A stretch of DNA of 64,000 nt from assembly GCA_963665085.2 (NCBI GenBank), contig CAXXXS010000001.1, forward strand, positions 496,001 through 560,000, in the 5' to 3' direction. The stretch is from G963665085 sp963665085 (lineage in GTDB: Bacteria; Bacteroidota; Bacteroidia; Bacteroidales; JAAAOM01). A program made the translations under genes and the position numbers. The notes beneath the pieces are model-generated. The model made no database searches, was not told where the DNA came from, and saw only the letters and a list, made by a program, of their open reading frames with translations. The first letter of the stretch is position 1. Each line of letters begins with the position of its first letter. Shown here piece by piece: positions 1-10,000 of this stretch.

Positions 1-4
1 AAAA

Positions 5-2482
5 TTAAAGCTTGTTAGCTATTGTTACAATAACCAATGCAGTGGAAGATATTGCAGAAGCCATACTAATCCATTGCTGAGCAGATATTCTTTCTTTTTC
101 TGGTTTTGCCGGTACTACTATCTCTGCACCAGGCTCAACTTTCGGATAATCTTTAAAAAAGAAGAAGTTTTTCGTTCTATCAACAGAACCATTTGCATAA
201 ATAATATATGCCTGATTACGTTTTGCGTTTGAGGCAAACCCTCCTGCCTGATAAATATATTTTTTAAAGAATTTATTTTGATCATACCTTACTGTTACAG
301 GATATAATAGTGCCCCACTAAGTCTAACAGTTTGCAATTGTTCCGGAATCCTTAATATATCACCATCTTCAAGAAACAGATCATATTTTGATTTTGGATT
401 TGCAATAATTTGCTTCAAATCAATACCAATGGCTTGTTCTTTTTCCTTTGGAACAGCGAACTCTACAGAATCCTCAGATTCTCTCATTATAGCCTCTAAG
501 GCCCTTTCTCTTTCGTCCTCTCTCTCCTGGTCTATTTTTCTTAATAAAGTAGCCCCACTAAGATATGCTTCGGATGTAATTCCTCCAGCTCGTGCAATTA
601 AATCCGAAATGCGTTCATTCTTATTAATTAACACATATTCTCCTGGAAATGAAACTTCTCCCTCCACCATAATAGATTGTTGTTCCTCATAACCAGGTGA
701 TTTTCTAACGATAATAACATCAAAAGGCATCAGCTCAAAATCAGATGCTTTATCATTAATATTTAATGTTTTTGATATAGGAAATTGAAAAACTTCTGCA
801 ATACCTATTGATGTTGTAATAGCATCACTATTTTTAATTCTCCTTGCAATCTCTATTCTGGCAAAAGATGCTGATTCTAAGAATCCTCCTGCTTCAAGAA
901 TAATAGCTCCTAAAGTCATCCTCTGACTATATGGATATTCTCCAGGCCTTTGAATTTCTCCCTCTAAGGTTATTATCTTTTCTTCCTCCAAATCAAGAAT
1001 ACTTGGAATTTTAATAAAATCCTCCCGTTTTAATAAAATATCTTCAGATTCGTTATTCATCACTTTTACAGGATCAAACGAAATAGCTTCTGTCCTGAGA
1101 TCTTCTCCAAGTCGATAAATATATCCACGTGATAAAAACGCATCCTCTCTATATCCTTCTGCTCGCTCAATAAGTTGCTTAAGAGTCATATCTTTTTGTA
1201 AAGCATAAACCCCCTCTCTATAAACGGCACCCCTAATCTCAATTCTATTTGAAAATTTCTCTAATATTGGGTCTACTTGAATATTATCAGCATTTTGAAG
1301 TTGTGTTTGTCCAAATAGATCGTTAGAGACATCCAGAACTTCTCGCTCTCTTTCTCCACTACGAAATATCCTAACCCGTGATTTGTATGCTTCTCCTTTA
1401 AATCCACCCGAGAATTCGATTAGATCTTTTAAAGTTTCTTCCTGCTTAAATTCATAAATACCTGTCCTAACCACTTCACCTTCTATCTCAACCCGGCTTG
1501 AATAAGGCGGAACAAAAACAATATCTTCATCCCTTAACCGTATATTTGAAGGAGTTTCACCTTTTATCAAGAAATCATATAAGTCAAGTTGCTTGTATTC
1601 TTTTCCTTCTCTAATAATTTTAATCTCCCTAAAAGAGCCATTAATATTTGGACCTCCTGCATAATATAAAGCATTAAATGCTGTTGCCAAGGCAGGAAGT
1701 GAATAGGTACCTGGTAAGTTAACATCTCCTGATACTGTAACTTTGATTGTTCGAAGATTTCCAAGACTTACTTGTAAAAAAGTATTAGGATTTGAACCTG
1801 ATAATCCTGAATAAATACTAGAAAGCTTATCCTTTATTTTTGTACTTGCTTTATCAATTGTTAAACCCGTAAGATAAACAGGCCCAAGTGCATCTATAAA
1901 TATATACCCCTCTGGATTAACTGATAGGGTATAATTTTGTTGTGATGCTCCCCAGATATCAATATTTATCTCATCACCAGCCCCTATTTGATAGTTTGAT
2001 GGTGTTGCTATATTTAGAGAAGGTTCAAACGTAAGTTTTTCATTATTAAACAAAGAAAATCCGAATATTTTTTGTTGTAATATTTCTTCTTCTGTTAAGA
2101 TAGTGTCTTCAGCTTCAAAAAACATATCATTCAAAATATCGAAAGAGCTTCTAACAGAAATCTCATCTTTTAGCTGCCTTCCTTCTTTTGTTTTATCCTC
2201 ACTATCTTTATCATCAACTTCTTGTTGTAATTTTGCGATTCTTTCCTTTAACTTTTGAAGTTCAGAAGCCGGCAACCCTCTGGCAACAACAAGACTTTCC
2301 AGTTGTTGTTGGGTCATCCCACTCTCTTCTGCCTGTGTAATAATTTGTTGAATTTGTGCATCAGTTAATTCATCTACTTTTACATTACTAATATCGCTAG
2401 AAGTTAATGATGTTTGTTGTGACTGAACTTCGTAACACGTAAATAAAATGCTTATTAATAAAACAAGCTTGAATACTTTCAT
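5..2482 (-). CDS. SLBB-domain polysaccharide export protein (Wza-like)
   Basis: An 825-residue outer-membrane polysaccharide export protein. Residues 1-21 form a signal peptide. Residues 30-110 are Gln/Glu-rich and probably helical or coiled. A Poly_export domain lies at about 160-240 (YQIGAGDEINIDIWG). At least six SLBB repeats follow, each of the form V.GEV..PG.Y.......L.DLI..AGG. The extreme C-terminus has a hydrophobic helix before the stop. Family knowledge: such proteins form the outer-membrane exit channel for capsule or exopolysaccharide. The multi-SLBB form is common in Bacteroidota. The gene is 15 nt upstream of no other gene in the window, but it follows the UDP-glucuronate epimerase gene on the same strand, so a capsule locus probably continues beyond the left edge. 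The sugar exported cannot be told. Confidence 0.9.
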   Translation of the reverse strand: MKVFKLVLLISILFTCYEVQSQQTSLTSSDISNVKVDELTDAQIQQIITQAEESGMTQQQLESLVVARGLPASELQKLKERIAKLQQEVDDKDSEDKTKEGRQLKDEISVRSSFDILNDMFFEAEDTILTEEEILQQKIFGFSLFNNEKLTFEPSLNIATPSNYQIGAGDEINIDIWGASQQNYTLSVNPEGYIFIDALGPVYLTGLTIDKASTKIKDKLSSIYSGLSGSNPNTFLQVSLGNLRTIKVTVSGDVNLPGTYSLPALATAFNALYYAGGPNINGSFREIKIIREGKEYKQLDLYDFLIKGETPSNIRLRDEDIVFVPPYSSRVEIEGEVVRTGIYEFKQEETLKDLIEFSGGFKGEAYKSRVRIFRSGEREREVLDVSNDLFGQTQLQNADNIQVDPILEKFSNRIEIRGAVYREGVYALQKDMTLKQLIERAEGYREDAFLSRGYIYRLGEDLRTEAISFDPVKVMNNESEDILLKREDFIKIPSILDLEEEKIITLEGEIQRPGEYPYSQRMTLGAIILEAGGFLESASFARIEIARRIKNSDAITTSIGIAEVFQFPISKTLNINDKASDFELMPFDVIIVRKSPGYEEQQSIMVEGEVSFPGEYVLINKNERISDLIARAGGITSEAYLSGATLLRKIDQEREDERERALEAIMRESEDSVEFAVPKEKEQAIGIDLKQIIANPKSKYDLFLEDGDILRIPEQLQTVRLSGALLYPVTVRYDQNKFFKKYIYQAGGFASNAKRNQAYIIYANGSVDRTKNFFFFKDYPKVEPGAEIVVPAKPEKERISAQQWISMASAISSTALVIVTIANKL

Positions 2483-2497
2483 TTTTTCTTTGTGAAA

Positions 2498-3550
2498 TTA
2501 TACTTTATAAAACTTTCTATACCAATCAACAAACTCACTTATACCTTTAAAAACCGATGTGTTAGGCCGATATCCTAAATTCTCCACAAGATCTAAAACA
2601 TCTGCAAAGGTCGCAGGAACGTCTCCTTGTTGCATTGGTAGAAAGTTCTTTTCTGCTGTAATTCCTAAGGCTTGTTCTATTGCTGATATAAAGTCTAAAA
2701 GCTTTACTGGGTTATTATTACCTATGTTATATATTTTATAAGGGGCTTTTGATGTTGAAGGATCTGGTTTCTTTCCTGTCCATTCTGGATTGCCCGATGG
2801 TGGATTATCGATTACACGTTTAACGCCTTCAACAATATCGGAGATATAAGTAAAGTCTCTTTTCATATCACCATTATTAAAGACATCTATCGGCTTCTTC
2901 TCCAGAATAGCTTTTGTAAAAAGAAAAAGAGCCATATCTGGTCTACCCCACGGCCCATATACAGTAAAAAAGCGTAAACCCGTTGTTGGAAGCCCAAACA
3001 AATAACTGTATGTATGTGCCATCAACTCATTGCTTTTTTTACTTGCAGCATACAAACTAATAGGATGGTCAACATTATCTGTTGTTGCAAATGGCATTTT
3101 TTCGTTTAACCCATAAACACTTGAGCTACTAGCATATGCCAGGTGCTCAATAGTATTATGCCTACATGCTTCAAGAATATTTGTAAATCCAACAATATTA
3201 CTCTCAATATACGCGTGAGGATTTTGCAAACTATACCTAACACCTGCCTGAGCAGCAAGGTTACAGACACGTTGAAAATTCTCATTCTTAAATAATGAAT
3301 CAATCCCCTCTTTATCCTGTAGTTTTAATTTAATAAACTTGTAATTCGGAAATTTCTTGCTTGTAATCAGTTTCCCGTATTCTAATTTCTCTTTATCAAT
3401 CCCGTGTTGTTCTAATCGAGCATATTTAAGATTAACATCATAATAGTCATTAATCTCATCTAAACCAATAACTTCATCTCCTCTGTCAAGCAAAAGTTTA
3501 CAAAGATGAAAACCAATAAATCCGGCTGTTCCTGTAACGAGAATTTTCAT
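2498..3550 (-). CDS. NAD-dependent epimerase, UDP-glucuronate 4-epimerase-like
   Basis: A 350-residue short-chain dehydrogenase-type nucleotide-sugar epimerase. The Rossmann motif GTAGFIG is at residues 7-13, the SSSSVYG serine strand at 141-147, and the catalytic YAASK tetrad at 167-171. The loop DEINDYYDVNLKYARL near residue 31 and the long 350-residue form are typical of UDP-glucuronate 4-epimerases (CapI/LspL type), which make UDP-galacturonate for acidic surface polysaccharides. It sits 15 nt before the SLBB export gene, so the two are probably co-transcribed and serve the same polymer. The exact sugar specificity is inferred from resemblance. UDP-glucose 4-epimerase activity is the main alternative. 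Confidence 0.85.
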   Translation of the reverse strand: MKILVTGTAGFIGFHLCKLLLDRGDEVIGLDEINDYYDVNLKYARLEQHGIDKEKLEYGKLITSKKFPNYKFIKLKLQDKEGIDSLFKNENFQRVCNLAAQAGVRYSLQNPHAYIESNIVGFTNILEACRHNTIEHLAYASSSSVYGLNEKMPFATTDNVDHPISLYAASKKSNELMAHTYSYLFGLPTTGLRFFTVYGPWGRPDMALFLFTKAILEKKPIDVFNNGDMKRDFTYISDIVEGVKRVIDNPPSGNPEWTGKKPDPSTSKAPYKIYNIGNNNPVKLLDFISAIEQALGITAEKNFLPMQQGDVPATFADVLDLVENLGYRPNTSVFKGISEFVDWYRKFYKV

Positions 3551-3586
3551 TTATTCTAATTCTTTTAAAACATTTAACAGTTTAAA

Positions 3587-3967
3587 TTAAGAGTTAATCA
3601 TATCCTGGTATTGAGTTGCATCAAGCAAACCTTCTATCTCAGAACTATCTGAAACTTTTATTTTTACGATCCAACCTTCACCATAAGGATCAGAATTAAC
3701 TAAATCAGGTGTGTCTTCTAAAGCTGGATTAAATTCAATAACTTCGCCTGTAACAGGCATAAATAAATCTGAAACTGTTTTAACGGCTTCAATAGTACCA
3801 AATACTTCTTCTTTGTTAATTGTTTCACCAACTGTTTCAACTTCAACAAATACAATGTCGCCTAACTCACCTTGGGCGAAATCACTAATGCCTACAGTTG
3901 CAGTTTCACCATCGATTTTAATCCACTCGTGATCCTTTGTATACTTCAATTCTACTGGTATATTCAT
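3587..3967 (-). CDS. gcvH: Glycine cleavage system H protein
   Basis: A 126-residue lipoyl carrier protein of the glycine cleavage complex. It shuttles the aminomethyl group between the P, T and L proteins in the cytoplasm. The start is placed at the ATG at 3967 (MNIPVELKYTKDHEWI), because this is where GcvH family homology begins. The open frame continues 20 codons further upstream to 4027 with no GcvH-like content. The lipoylation motif EAVKTVSD puts the modified lysine at residue 63. Length and architecture are normal for the family. No P, T or L genes are nearby, so it stands alone between the epimerase gene and sprA. Confidence 0.95.
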   Translation of the reverse strand: MNIPVELKYTKDHEWIKIDGETATVGISDFAQGELGDIVFVEVETVGETINKEEVFGTIEAVKTVSDLFMPVTGEVIEFNPALEDTPDLVNSDPYGEGWIVKIKVSDSSEIEGLLDATQYQDMINS

Positions 3968-4036
3968 TTTGATTTTATTAAAGTTCACAATAATTACCAA
4001 AATTACATTTTCTATGCAAAAGTGCAAATTTGATTT

Positions 4037-7000
4037 TTAAGGAATTAGAGTAAACCTAACACTAAAACCAATATTTGTATTAGCATAAGGATAACTCAAA
4101 GATGTTGCTGGTGTATTCATTACTCTATCAAAATAAAAACTTACATTAAAACTTTCCGATAACTGATAGTCCATGGTTGTTTTTATTGTAAATCTTCTTT
4201 CTCCAGCAGTAACATCATCAGAACTTTCATCTTCTTCAATATTGATATTTCTAATTATTGTTTTACTATCTCTTATTGAAAGATCTGCCCGTATATTAAG
4301 ATCGCTTTTGTAAGCTTTTTGTCCACTTCCAGCATTTATAACTAATTCAACATCTTTTATACTATACCCTGCCCCAATAACCAATTCATTGCTATTTAAC
4401 TCTATTAATTGATTGTTGGCAAAATTCAAACTTAATGATCGGGTCTTATTAATTTCAAATTTTGAAGTAAGGCTATTATGCCAACTCATATCCATTCCAA
4501 TTAGTGGACTTAATTGCTCTTCTATCGAAACTGCTTCTATTTCTATTTCATTCAAGAAGTTACCTTGCAAATCAAAAGCTGGCAAGCCATCTAACACTTC
4601 ATAATCTAAGTTTGAGCCATAGTTTCCAATATTATATCTTGAGCGATATGAATGGGAAATATTAATACTTCTTACATACTTCTGAATATACTCAATTTTT
4701 GAAAGGCCATCAAAGGTCAATCTCCAGTTTGGCATTGGAATTTCAGGAAATTTATTCAGTACCCTGTTATTTAACCCTTGTTTTGTATATGCTGCCAAAA
4801 ATGCTGGAACGAGTACTTCTTTTGAGGTTGATCCATACCCTACCGTGTACCCAGATTCATAGTCACCCCCATAAGGATCATAGGTTGGAAACATGCCTCT
4901 TTCTTTTAATTCTTTTGCCCTAATTACAGATACCTCTTTTCTTAATTCTTTAAAACGTTCGAATGCGGCACTCTTATAATCATTATCACTTGTAAATTTC
5001 TCAAAGGCGGTTCTTATAGTTATTGTAGAAATGCTAAAACTTCCTTGCTCTATTTCACTATAAATATCAACATCATCAGTAGATGAATTATACGAGAAAG
5101 TACGGCTCTTATTAATTGTTCGTGAGCGATTTGCGTTCAGTGTTACTTTAAACCCCTTAAATGGTTCAAAGGTTGAACGAATATCAACATTGCTATTTTT
5201 TGTTGTTGTATAAGGAGATAATTGATATTCATTTTTTGTTAGCCAACCATTTTCTTTTGCTTTCTTTAAGAAATTCTTTTCTTGTAAGCCTAAAACAAAT
5301 TTTACTCCAGGAGCCATTGCCCCTGAAATATCGTCAAATCCGAGAATACTTGTCTCTCTTAAATATCCAGGTAAAATAGTTCCATGGGTTTGGCTATAGC
5401 TTACATTAATATCTTTCACCCCAATTAATATTCTTATAGATTGATCTGCTAAATACTGCAAGGGATTAGGCTTTTTCTCAACCTGACCTTCTACCTGGAC
5501 AGTTATCCTGCGCATATCCTGTTCCAGCATGATATAGACCTTTTCTTCATCAACAACTTTAACTTCAGCATCTAATTCTTTTCCATCCTCATCAAGAACT
5601 TTTACTTTGACGTCTTCTGTTTTTAATTTATGTTGTATAGACCGCGGGGTATTTGCTTTAAAAACAAGATTTTCTTTAGTAAAAGTTACTGTTTTATATT
5701 CTTTCTTTTGCTGAGATTTTCCTCTGGCGCTATACTTCTGTTCTAAGGTTTTAAAATAACTTACTTTGTTATATAAAGTGGTAAGCCTGTTAGAACTATT
5801 TATTGAAAAAGTATATGAATTTGAAATAGTATTTCCATAAGCATAGTTAGGATCCTCATCAGCTTCCAGTTGGGGACCCGCCTGCCAGTTATATCTGGAG
5901 CTATATTGCGTATTTAAATTAGTCCAGCTAAATAAAGGAATTTTATTAATTGGGACTGTATAACTTAGTTTGATAGTATGATAATAATTTAGTGTCCTTC
6001 CGAAATTACTTTTCTTATAATCTGGATTATAATCTGGTTTAAGTCCTAAAAATCCAAAATCAGTCAAGGTATCGGATGACTCATCAAAAGTAGCTAAATT
6101 TGTTGCTGAAAAATCTAATTTTAATGCCCTTGTAAGATCAAATTTTAGATCATAATATCTATTCCAGGTATAATCTTTATATACAGTTGTTGGAAGCTCA
6201 ATTTCATAATCTAAATCACCTATAGAAGTAAGATTTCGTAAAGTTGTTTCTGTATATTCCCTGTTTAAGTCTGTTCTAAACGAAATCCGTGAAGGAGAAT
6301 AATAAAAATTAAAATCTTTTATCAGCTTTAAATATGGATTATTTAATTGTTTAACTTTTGAAAACGGAGCTACATTTTTAGGCCTGCTGCTATAATTATA
6401 ATTAAATGCGGCACCATATTCCAACTCTCGAAGATTTTTTGTGTTAATATCCTTATAGGTTTTCTCGTTGTAAGAATAACTCATTGAAAAGTTAGCAGGA
6501 TCATATAACTGTTTATTTTTAGAAGATTTATTTACCCTTACGTTTGTAAGATTAAAACTTTTCCATGTTGTCTCTTCGATTGCATAATCTCTAATCGCAT
6601 CTTTCTCTTCCTCTGAAAGTCCTTCCTGCTCGAGTGCTTCTTCAAGTAAAATGTCCGGATCTAATGGATTGTACTCTGGGGTTACTGTTGCTTTTGAATA
6701 TCCAACATACAACGGAATAGAGACTCCGGCTTTTTCCGGGAAAAATTTCCCCAGTTCAAGATTTGTTGCTACATCATACTGCGTAACTTCTTCCATTGAT
6801 CTTTCACTAACCTGTTGTTCTATACTACCAAAACCAGGGGTACTGGCAGCCCCCGCAACGGTAACTGTACCAAAATCAGCAAGATTTGCTTTAACTCTTG
6901 CATTTGCGGCCCATCCCCCTTTATCACGAAAATCTGTTAACCTCAATTCGTTCACCCAAATTTCACCCGATTTACTATATCCATCATTTTCCTCCTGTAG

Positions 7001-10000
7001 ATAATTTGACCGTTTGGGGTTACGGACACCAATCATAATAGTCTTTACATTACTCAAACTAGGGTTTCCTCTAATTAACACCCGATTATTGCCGTCATAT
7101 GATTCGTAAATTGTTGTTAACTCAACCGTAGAATTTTCCTGCCTTCTTTCTTCATTTCGTAAAAGTTTTACATCTGTAAAGACATCTAGATCTATCTCCA
7201 TCCTGTTACTATCTGGCCAAACAATATAACGGTCATCCTCATTACTGGAATTATATGTACCTGGAGGTGTTACAATAAGTGGAATTTCATATTCATAGAA
7301 ATTATTAACATAATCTGATCCTAACCTTACAAAAACTGCTAATTCTCCATCTTCCAGTGATGTCCCATCTGTTAATTCTTCAGCATGGACATCCATGGTT
7401 AACTTTTTGTATTGACGTAAATCTAAACCAACAGTTTTATAAGCAGCCCTGGCATCTCCATCTGATAAATTCTCGACCTTTAACACCATTGCTTGTTCAT
7501 TAAGTTGACGAATTTGAGGATTGGATGGATCAATTTCACGGTCTGACCCAGGCGGTAAAATATAGTTTACCGGTTCTTTATCTCCATTTTCTTCAATATT
7601 AACTGCTGAAATATCTAAAGAACCTTGTTCATCCTGATCTTCAACATATTCTATAGCTTCATAAAGTGCTGATTCATATTTTCTCCATTCACTTCTTACC
7701 AAATTGAGTTCTGCAAATCTTAGAATTACTTCTTTACCAATTCCATGCATATACATTCTCATGAACCTAATTGAGCTAAAATCTTCTATTGATCCCTGAG
7801 TATCTTCAAAATCTTCTAATGGCACTTTAAACTGTATCCATCTAACTTCTTCTTCAGTTCCGTTTTCGAGTTCAGGAGTAGCAGTTACAATATCTGTAAT
7901 ATAGTTCTCCCCAACCTCATCCAACATATCAGGCCTCAAACTAATTTTATATTCAAAATAGCTTTCACCTTCACTTAAGGTATTATCATTGTTAATATCT
8001 TCTACATCTGGAGAATTTTTCCCTGTTGTTGAATAGCTTTCAACAGAATTATCAGCTGTTCGGGAATTTTCTTCATAGTTGTTATACTTTTTATAACGTT
8101 CTAATACGCCTAACTTTTCATCGTCATAATCACTACCCCTGTAATAATGAAAATCATCATTTGCCGGGTCTTCATAAGCGCTTGCATATGCATTAGAATT
8201 AGTCCCATATAAACTTTCTAATTTATCAAGGTAATCATCTTTAAAGAATTCTTGTTCCTGGGTAGTAGACATACCATCAAGACCAACATCCTGATATTGC
8301 CTTGATTCTGAATCTGTATCAAAAGCATTTTGGTATTGTGTTTTACTAGACACTAATCCCCAAGAAGTAGTATCGAGATAATCAACAGGATCAGCATCAG
8401 TAGGCAAGCCGTTTTCAAAAGACTTTCGTGAGTCTTTAAGAATATCCTCAGAAATATTTCCCAAGTCAAAATACAATGATGGATCTGTTCCCAGATAATC
8501 CGGATTATCATAGGCAGATGTATCCATTGCAAAAGGATCTAACATCCAGAATTCAATAAATTCAATATTAGCAGCTTCAAAATCTGTTGTCAAAACTTGC
8601 CGCATTATACCTCCCCACCTTGATTCAGGATCTTTTAGATAACCATCTTCATCAACCCCCTGTGAATACGCAGAGGCCTCTGTATCGAAATTATATGCAC
8701 CCCTTTCATCTGGATAATATGCTACGTTCAGCATAGATAACCTGGTTGGGATATTATTTTCACTTTCTCTATCCGGAAAAATTTCCTGTTCCAATACCGT
8801 TCTAACAAAGTGGTTAGATCGTTCGTCATCATCAGATTTGATGTGGGAAGGCGTCAGTGACGAAGTTTCCTGGAACAAATCATCAATAACGTACCAGGCA
8901 ATTTTTGCCCTATTGAAACCATAGGCCAAATTATCATCCAGAAAAGATTCCGGAAACCTGCTTTGATTTTGAGGAGTACTAGCAAGTACCCATGTAGAAT
9001 ATGTAGACTTCATGTCTATTGATGTCTCACTTCCCTCAAAATCATCAATATACACCTTGCCATTTTTTCCTACTGACTTAGAAGAACCTGGTATCAACTG
9101 AGCAAACTCTCCGTCAATATTAATTGAAGATTTTTCTTTTGTTTCAAGAAACGGAAGTTTATCAACAAGAGTTGTCAAGAACTGAGATTCTGTCCGATAT
9201 GCTCCATTTAAACCCCATATAGTATTTGAAATAGGTTCATCACCATAATTTACTTTTTTTGTTAAAGGGGTTTCTTTGAGATGAAGAACTGTACCTCCCA
9301 AGTAGAAATCATCAGAAAATTGATAATTTAAATGGGTCCCAACTAATGTTTTTCGTTGGAGATTAAAAAGTGTATTGCTCTCCAGGGCAATCTTTATTGG
9401 TGTCCCACTTTCAAGAAGTCCTGAGTTAATTATTGTTACCCTACCCAAGGTATAATCAACGGTATAATCAACATTTTCTGCTAACTGGACACCATTAGCA
9501 GTTACAACTACAGAACCTTGAGGTATATTCATTGCATTTAGTTGAATCTCAGATCCTGAAGAACCACTATATTTTCCTGCTATTACAAATTTATTTTTCT
9601 CAGAAATTTGTTGAGCCTTTGTTTTTGTTGAATCGTAAAGTTCTGTAAATAAAAATGGATCTATCGAATCCTGGTACGCTAAATAAGAACCCCCATACGC
9701 TTTAGTCAAATATGTTTTCAATGATTCACCAAAAGGTTCAACAGTTGGAAATATTATTCGTCCTTTTGATGGAATAATTGTTGTCCCTGAGATATAATCA
9801 AACAGTCCATCCGGATATGGATCACTTTGGGAGTTAAGCTTATCCAAACCGAAAACCCTTAACAGTATTTCATTCCCAGTTCTATCTCCGGGAAGGTAAT
9901 TAACATACTGTCCATTTTCATCATCTAAATAAAAGATATTTAAATTAAAATCGTTGCTACTAACCTGGTAAGCTCCAATTGCGTAGATATTTTTCATCAT

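Noticed and set aside
3968..4027. N-terminal extension of the GcvH frame
   Set aside because: The 20 extra residues have no family-like content, and GcvH homology begins at the ATG at 3967.
6651..7004. A 117-codon plus-strand frame inside sprA
   Set aside because: It is an antisense shadow of the strong SprA reading frame, with no independent support.
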